Notes under the pieces: model-generated
Seen by the model: only the letters and a program-made list of their open reading frames with translations
The model's database searches: none
What the model was told of the DNA's origin: nothing
Source: Dictyoglomaceae bacterium
GTDB lineage: Bacteria > Dictyoglomota > Dictyoglomia > Dictyoglomales > Dictyoglomaceae
DNA: 27,813 nt
Reading direction: 5' to 3'
NCBI GenBank assembly: GCA_028276205.1
Contig: JAPYWU010000003.1
Location: 1-27,813, forward strand
Shown here: positions 24,157-27,813 of the stretch, piece after piece
Numbering within the stretch: position 1 is the stretch's first letter
Layout of the letters: each line of letters starts with the position of its first letter
Made by a program: the position numbers and the translations under genes

Positions 24157-25195
24157 TCTTGCAGGTACTGAAACTCATGTAATAGAGCTTATTAAGGCTT
24201 TAAAGGATGAGTATGAAATTTTAGTAACAGCTCCTCGGGGAAAAGGAATACCCATATTAGAGAGAAACAATATACCTTATAGAGAAATCCCATATCTTGG
24301 ATTTTTTAATGTTAGGGAATATAAGAAGAGACTTAGAGAAGTAATTAATGAGTTTAAGCCCTCTTTAATTCATATACATGGAGCTCATGAATTAATATTT
24401 ATTGCTAAAAAGACATTTCCAGATATTCCTGTTATATTTACTTGTCATGGTTATCCATCCACATTTATTTCTCTTAATTATTCTCTTTCTGCCTTTTTTA
24501 GTAGGTGGGCTGATAAGGTTATCTGTGTGTCTAATTATGATAAAGAAATTCTTATTAGGAAAGGTCTTTCAAGGGATAAGATCGTAGTTGTTCATAATGG
24601 GATCTCAGAAAGCACTGAATGGAAAAATCTACCTGTTAAGGTAGATGGGTTTATTATAGGGACTATTGCTCGACTAACAAAAACAAAGGGTATTGAATAC
24701 TTGATTAATGCTTTCTATGATATTGCAAAAAAATATAATCATGTAAGATTAGTAATAATAGGAGATGGAGAAGAAAGAAAATCATTAGAGAATTTAGTTA
24801 AAAAGTTAAATATTAAAGATAAAGTATACTTTTTAGGAAATATACCTGGTGCAAGAGATTACATAAAGAACTTTCAAATATTTGTTTTACCTTCACTATT
24901 TGAGCCTTTTGGATTAGTCATATTAGAGGCTTTTTCAGCCGAAGTACCTGTTATTGCTACAAAGGTAGGTGGGATACCAGAGATTATAAGGGGTGGTGTT
25001 GATGGAATCTTAGTGCCCCCTAAGGATATTAATGCCCTTTCCACTGCCATTGTGACTCTTATTGAGAAGGAAGGTCTAAGATATGAGTTGGCCCAAAATG
25101 GATATGAAAAATTTATTAATGAATTTACTTCTACGAAAATGGCTAAAAGGACAAGAGCAGTTTACGAGGAAATCTTGTCCAGTTCCTCTAAATAG
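24122..25195 (+). CDS. Family 4 glycosyltransferase (GT-B fold)
   Basis: This is a retaining, nucleotide-sugar-dependent glycosyltransferase of 357 residues that probably works at the inner face of the membrane. It has an N-terminal acceptor domain (LFLLPYFNLAGTETHVIEL at the start; the Gly-Thr-Glu-Thr pattern is typical of GT4) and a C-terminal donor domain from about residue 175 (IIGTIARLTKTKGIEYLINAF). The E(x7)E motif is in EPFGLVILEAFSAEVPVIA, followed by TKVGGIPEII. AGAGG lies four bases before the ATG, inside the upstream gene, and the two genes overlap by 35 bases. Its 3' end overlaps the convergent GT2 gene by 34 bases. The donor and acceptor are unknown. Confidence 0.9.
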   Translation: MKRILFLLPYFNLAGTETHVIELIKALKDEYEILVTAPRGKGIPILERNNIPYREIPYLGFFNVREYKKRLREVINEFKPSLIHIHGAHELIFIAKKTFPDIPVIFTCHGYPSTFISLNYSLSAFFSRWADKVICVSNYDKEILIRKGLSRDKIVVVHNGISESTEWKNLPVKVDGFIIGTIARLTKTKGIEYLINAFYDIAKKYNHVRLVIIGDGEERKSLENLVKKLNIKDKVYFLGNIPGARDYIKNFQIFVLPSLFEPFGLVILEAFSAEVPVIATKVGGIPEIIRGGVDGILVPPKDINALSTAIVTLIEKEGLRYELAQNGYEKFINEFTSTKMAKRTRAVYEEILSSSSK

Positions 25196-26058
25196 ACCTT
25201 ATTTAGTACTCCTGAAAGGAAAATCTGGGATAATGTATGATATCCTTTCTTTTCTGCAAAATTAAACCACTTTTCTATATTCTTTTCATTTATTAATCCA
25301 AAGAATCTTTGAATAAAGTTTCCTATTTTATAAATTCTTCCCATCTGTATCATCATTTTAACTTCTAAAGTTGGATGTTTCTTATAAAAGTAAATGGCTG
25401 ATCTTGCCCTTTCCCTCTCTTTATTCAATAAATATGGTAAGTTAGTAAGATCGGGCGGAACGCTAAGATGCCAAACCATAACTTTTTCTGATTTTACCAG
25501 TTTTACTCCCATTTTTTTTAGCCTTATTCCCAGCTCCAAATCCTCCCAACCATAAAAGGTAAAATTTTCATCAAAAAATCCAGTAATGGAAAGAAGTTCT
25601 TTAGAAACACTCACATTTCCTGTAGCAAAAAAAGCGGATGAAATATCTCTTAGCTTGAACTTTTCTGTCCATGGTTCTTTCCAGTTATAGGTGTTTATTA
25701 CAGGTCCTTGTACTATTACATTAAAGTTATTTTCTTTTTGGATTTCATAGTGATTTTTAAGAAAATCCTTCTTAACATATATATCACTATCTATAAATAC
25801 TATAAGTTTACCTTGAGCAATGTTAAGCGCCCTATTTCTTGCATGGGCTGGTCCTTTTCTTTCCTTACTCTTTATGTATTTCAAGTTAGGATACATTTTT
25901 TGAAAATTACTAATTAACTCACCAGTATCATCAGAAGACCCGTCATCAGGGACAATAACCTCATATTCTCCTTCAAAATCTTGATTAAGAATTTGAGGAA
26001 GAATAATCTCCAATAGATTTTTCCTATTATAGGTCGGTATGATAACACTTATATTCAT
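25162..26058 (-). CDS. Family 2 glycosyltransferase (GT-A fold)
   Basis: This is an inverting glycosyltransferase of 298 residues. Seen: ISVIIPTYNRK at the N terminus, PDDGSSDDT (the nucleotide-binding D), KERKGPAHARNRAL, the DSD metal motif in LIVFIDSDIYVKKD, and FYGWEDLELGIRLKKMG in the acceptor part, like the ED acid/base motif of GT2. No transmembrane segment is evident, so it is a soluble or membrane-associated enzyme. It is convergent with the GT4 gene, with 34 bases of coding overlap, and divergent from the response regulator. No Shine-Dalgarno precedes the ATG at 26058, while a TGATATAAT box lies eight bases upstream. Confidence 0.9.
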   Translation of the reverse strand: MNISVIIPTYNRKNLLEIILPQILNQDFEGEYEVIVPDDGSSDDTGELISNFQKMYPNLKYIKSKERKGPAHARNRALNIAQGKLIVFIDSDIYVKKDFLKNHYEIQKENNFNVIVQGPVINTYNWKEPWTEKFKLRDISSAFFATGNVSVSKELLSITGFFDENFTFYGWEDLELGIRLKKMGVKLVKSEKVMVWHLSVPPDLTNLPYLLNKERERARSAIYFYKKHPTLEVKMMIQMGRIYKIGNFIQRFFGLINEKNIEKWFNFAEKKGYHTLSQIFLSGVLNKVYLEELDKISS

Positions 26059-26066
26059 AATTTTAA

Positions 26067-26075
26067 ATTATATCA
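26067..26075 (-). promoter_or_regulatory. Extended -10 promoter of GT2 gene, probable leaderless mRNA
   Basis: On the minus strand TGATATAAT (26075-26067) is a perfect extended -10 box, with eight bases before the ATG at 26058. No Shine-Dalgarno and no good -35 box are seen. Confidence 0.6.
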
Positions 26076-26083
26076 GATTTTTG

Positions 26084-26092
26084 TGATATACT
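26084..26092 (+). promoter_or_regulatory. Extended -10 promoter of response regulator, probable leaderless mRNA
   Basis: TGATATACT (26084-26092) is an extended -10 box, followed by six bases (TAAACT) before the ATG at 26099. Transcription would start at the A of the start codon. No Shine-Dalgarno is present. Confidence 0.65.
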
Positions 26093-26098
26093 TAAACT

Positions 26099-26761
26099 AT
26101 GCGTATTCTGGTGGTGGAAGATGATAAGAAAATAGCAAATCTTTTAAACCTTGAGCTTACCCATGAAGGACATGAGGTAAAGGTAGTCTATGATGGTTAT
26201 GATGCCCTTATAGAAGCAGAGGAATTTAAGCCAGATGTGGTCATTCTCGATATAATGCTACCTGGGATATCTGGAAAAGAGGTGGCAAAAAGATTGAGGG
26301 ATAAATATCCTGATATGGGTATTATAATGCTTACCGCTCTTCACGAAGTAAGGGATAAAGTAGAAGCTTTTAATTTGGGAGCGGATGACTATGTGGTGAA
26401 ACCTTTTAGTATAGAAGAGCTTTTAGCAAGAATTCAGGCTGTCTCAAGGAGAAAGGAAAAGAAGGAAGAAGTAATTGAAAAATATGGTATTTCAATATTT
26501 CCATTTGAGTATAGAGTTTTAGTTGATGGAAAAGAGGTAGAGTTATCTAAAACTGAATTCTCTCTTCTTTATCTTTTAATGAGAAATGCAGGGATAGTTC
26601 TTTCTAAGGATAAGATTTTGTCATATGTATGGGGAGATTATGATGATGAGAGGAGAAATTTAGTAGAGGTTTACATAAATTATTTGAGAAAGAAACTGGG
26701 AGATAAAGGTAAATATATAAAAACCATAAGAGGAATTGGATATTCCTTTAGGGAAGATTAA
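26099..26761 (+). CDS. OmpR/PhoB-family response regulator
   Basis: This is a two-component transcription factor of 220 residues. The receiver domain (1-120) has the acidic pair D8-D9 after VVE, the phosphoacceptor D51 in VVILDIMLPG, the Thr in MLTAL and the Lys in ADDYVVKPF. The C-terminal winged-helix domain (about 125-220) carries VELSKTEFSLLYLLMRNAG, YVWGDYDDERRNLVEVYINYLRKKLG and IKTIRGIGYSF, the OmpR-type hallmarks. The ATG at 26099 is the canonical start of the family. Its kinase follows after two bases. The signal is unknown, and nothing in the window shows the target operon. Confidence 0.95.
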   Translation: MRILVVEDDKKIANLLNLELTHEGHEVKVVYDGYDALIEAEEFKPDVVILDIMLPGISGKEVAKRLRDKYPDMGIIMLTALHEVRDKVEAFNLGADDYVVKPFSIEELLARIQAVSRRKEKKEEVIEKYGISIFPFEYRVLVDGKEVELSKTEFSLLYLLMRNAGIVLSKDKILSYVWGDYDDERRNLVEVYINYLRKKLGDKGKYIKTIRGIGYSFRED

Positions 26762-26763
26762 TT

Positions 26764-27813
26764 ATGAAAATAGCTTGGAAGATTACTTTGACTTATACCC
26801 TTGTGATAGTCATTTTTATGTCTCTTTTCTCTTTTATTTTTTATGAGAATGCTAAAAATGCTATTATGGATGAGCATAAAAAAGATCTTTATAAGAGTTT
26901 TTTTGGCCTTTCCTATGGAAGAGGATTTATGATGGGAAGAGGAATAGGAAGAATTTATTCCTACTATATTGCCCAAAATGGAGTAGTGATTCAAGATCCC
27001 TTTAGTTTAGGTGAGGTGAAAGAAGAAGGTATATATAAAACTAATGATGGATATTATGTACTCATAGTGAAAAGGGATGAATACTTTATTGGTAAGGATA
27101 TTACATCTACCATATATGCCCTTGATAGATTAAAAAGAAATTCCATACTTTTTGCTTTACTTTCCATAATTCCCTCCATGGCTATTGGTTATTTTATGTC
27201 CAATAGGTTTTTATCTCCCATAAGAAGAATAATAAAAGAGGCGAAGAATGTGGATATAAGAAGGCAGGATAGGATAGAGTTTCCAAAGACGAAGGATGAA
27301 CTTTGGGAGCTTGTGAATACATTGAATATGATGCTTGATAGGATAGAAAAGGTTTATAAACGGGAAGAAGAGTTTTCTTCGGATGTTTCTCATGAATTGA
27401 AGACTCCTCTTACCTCAATTCTGGGATATATAAAAATGTTGAGAAGGTGGGGAAAAGAGGATAAGAAAATTCTTGAGGAGTCATTAAATATATTGGAGGA
27501 AACAACTCAAGATATGGTAAATATGGTAGATACTCTTCTTGAGACAGCGAGGGTCTCAGAAGATATAATTTTTGATAAGTTTTCAGTAAAGGAGTTTTTG
27601 GAAGAGATAAAGGAGAAATATGCAAAAATTTATCAAGAATATGAATTTCGTATAATTCTAAATAAGAATGAAGAAGTGAGTTTTCCAAAGAAAGTTCTTG
27701 AGATTATCTTGGGAATTTTTATTGAGAATGGAATAAAAAATTCTCTTGATAAAAAATTAATTGATATAGGTTATAATAAGGGTAAATTTTTCGTAAGAGA
27801 TTATGGAAAAGGT
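26764..27813 (+). CDS. Membrane-bound sensor histidine kinase, 3' end cut by the window edge
   Basis: The first 350 codons of a kinase partner for the adjacent response regulator are visible and run to the last base of the window. Seen: a first membrane helix (about 5-26), an extracytoplasmic sensor of about 100 residues containing a Gly/Met-rich patch (FMMGRGIGRIY), a second helix (about 126-147), a HAMP-like linker, and the HisKA box with H210 in SSDVSHELKTPLTSI. The ATPase domain begins with the N box FIENGIKNS and the first residues of the G1 box, RDYGKG. The rest of the ATPase domain lies outside. The start codon is two bases after the regulator stop, with only a weak GGGAAG upstream, so translation is probably coupled. 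Confidence 0.92.
   Translation, partial: MKIAWKITLTYTLVIVIFMSLFSFIFYENAKNAIMDEHKKDLYKSFFGLSYGRGFMMGRGIGRIYSYYIAQNGVVIQDPFSLGEVKEEGIYKTNDGYYVLIVKRDEYFIGKDITSTIYALDRLKRNSILFALLSIIPSMAIGYFMSNRFLSPIRRIIKEAKNVDIRRQDRIEFPKTKDELWELVNTLNMMLDRIEKVYKREEEFSSDVSHELKTPLTSILGYIKMLRRWGKEDKKILEESLNILEETTQDMVNMVDTLLETARVSEDIIFDKFSVKEFLEEIKEKYAKIYQEYEFRIILNKNEEVSFPKKVLEIILGIFIENGIKNSLDKKLIDIGYNKGKFFVRDYGKG

Overview
The window is AT-rich, about 27.8 kb, bacterial and gene-dense. It has no rRNA, tRNA or CRISPR that I can see. A Dpp/Opp-type sugar-oligomer transporter, a GH4 hydrolase, a GH106-like hydrolase, an LpxB-related protein of the TIGR03492 kind and A/T-ending codons throughout all fit a thermophilic, polysaccharide-using anaerobe. 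I think Dictyoglomus is the most likely genus, but that is recognition by eye and not a search result.

Layout. (1) 1-4684, minus strand: a Ste24-like M48 membrane protease, an NAD+ synthase and a transketolase cut by the window edge, tightly packed. The NAD+ synthase seems to have lost its glutaminase cysteine. (2) 4767-6671, plus strand: a LacI-family regulator, a 440-base stretch holding a decayed transposase, and a lone PadR-like regulator with a good promoter. (3) 6672-9242, minus strand: an operon of iron-type alcohol dehydrogenase, a fusion of a degenerate cytidylate-kinase-like domain with a PD-(D/E)XK-nuclease-like domain, and a hypoxanthine phosphoribosyltransferase. (4) 9318-10181, plus strand: an unannotated 36-residue membrane peptide followed 3 bases later by a DUF4272 protein. 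(5) 10178-14437, minus strand: an LpxB-related protein and a 1008-residue GH106-like hydrolase. (6) 14563-22966, plus strand: a LacI-family regulator, then a five-gene oligosaccharide/peptide-type ABC transporter and a GH4 glycosidase, closed by a strong terminator. (7) 23023-26058: an O-antigen-ligase-like membrane protein and a GT4 glycosyltransferase, convergent with a GT2 glycosyltransferase. (8) 26099-27813: an OmpR-type response regulator and its histidine kinase, cut by the window edge.

How the genes work together. The clearest system is block 6. A TGTAAA/TTTACA inverted repeat lies just after the promoter of the transporter operon, and a 13/16 match to it covers the -35 box of the second lacI-type gene. 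That points to a local regulator controlling itself, the transporter and GH4, and perhaps the divergent LpxB-related/GH106 operon. The GH4 metal-site motif is Cys-His-Gly-Tyr, which by family knowledge points toward alpha-glucuronidase, so the imported substrate may be glucuronoxylan fragments.

A second theme is start-site architecture. Four genes (starting at 14437, 23023, 26058 and 26099) lack a Shine-Dalgarno sequence and have a near-consensus -10 box 6-8 bases before the ATG, so their mRNAs are probably leaderless. Most other genes here have strong GGAGG-type sites.
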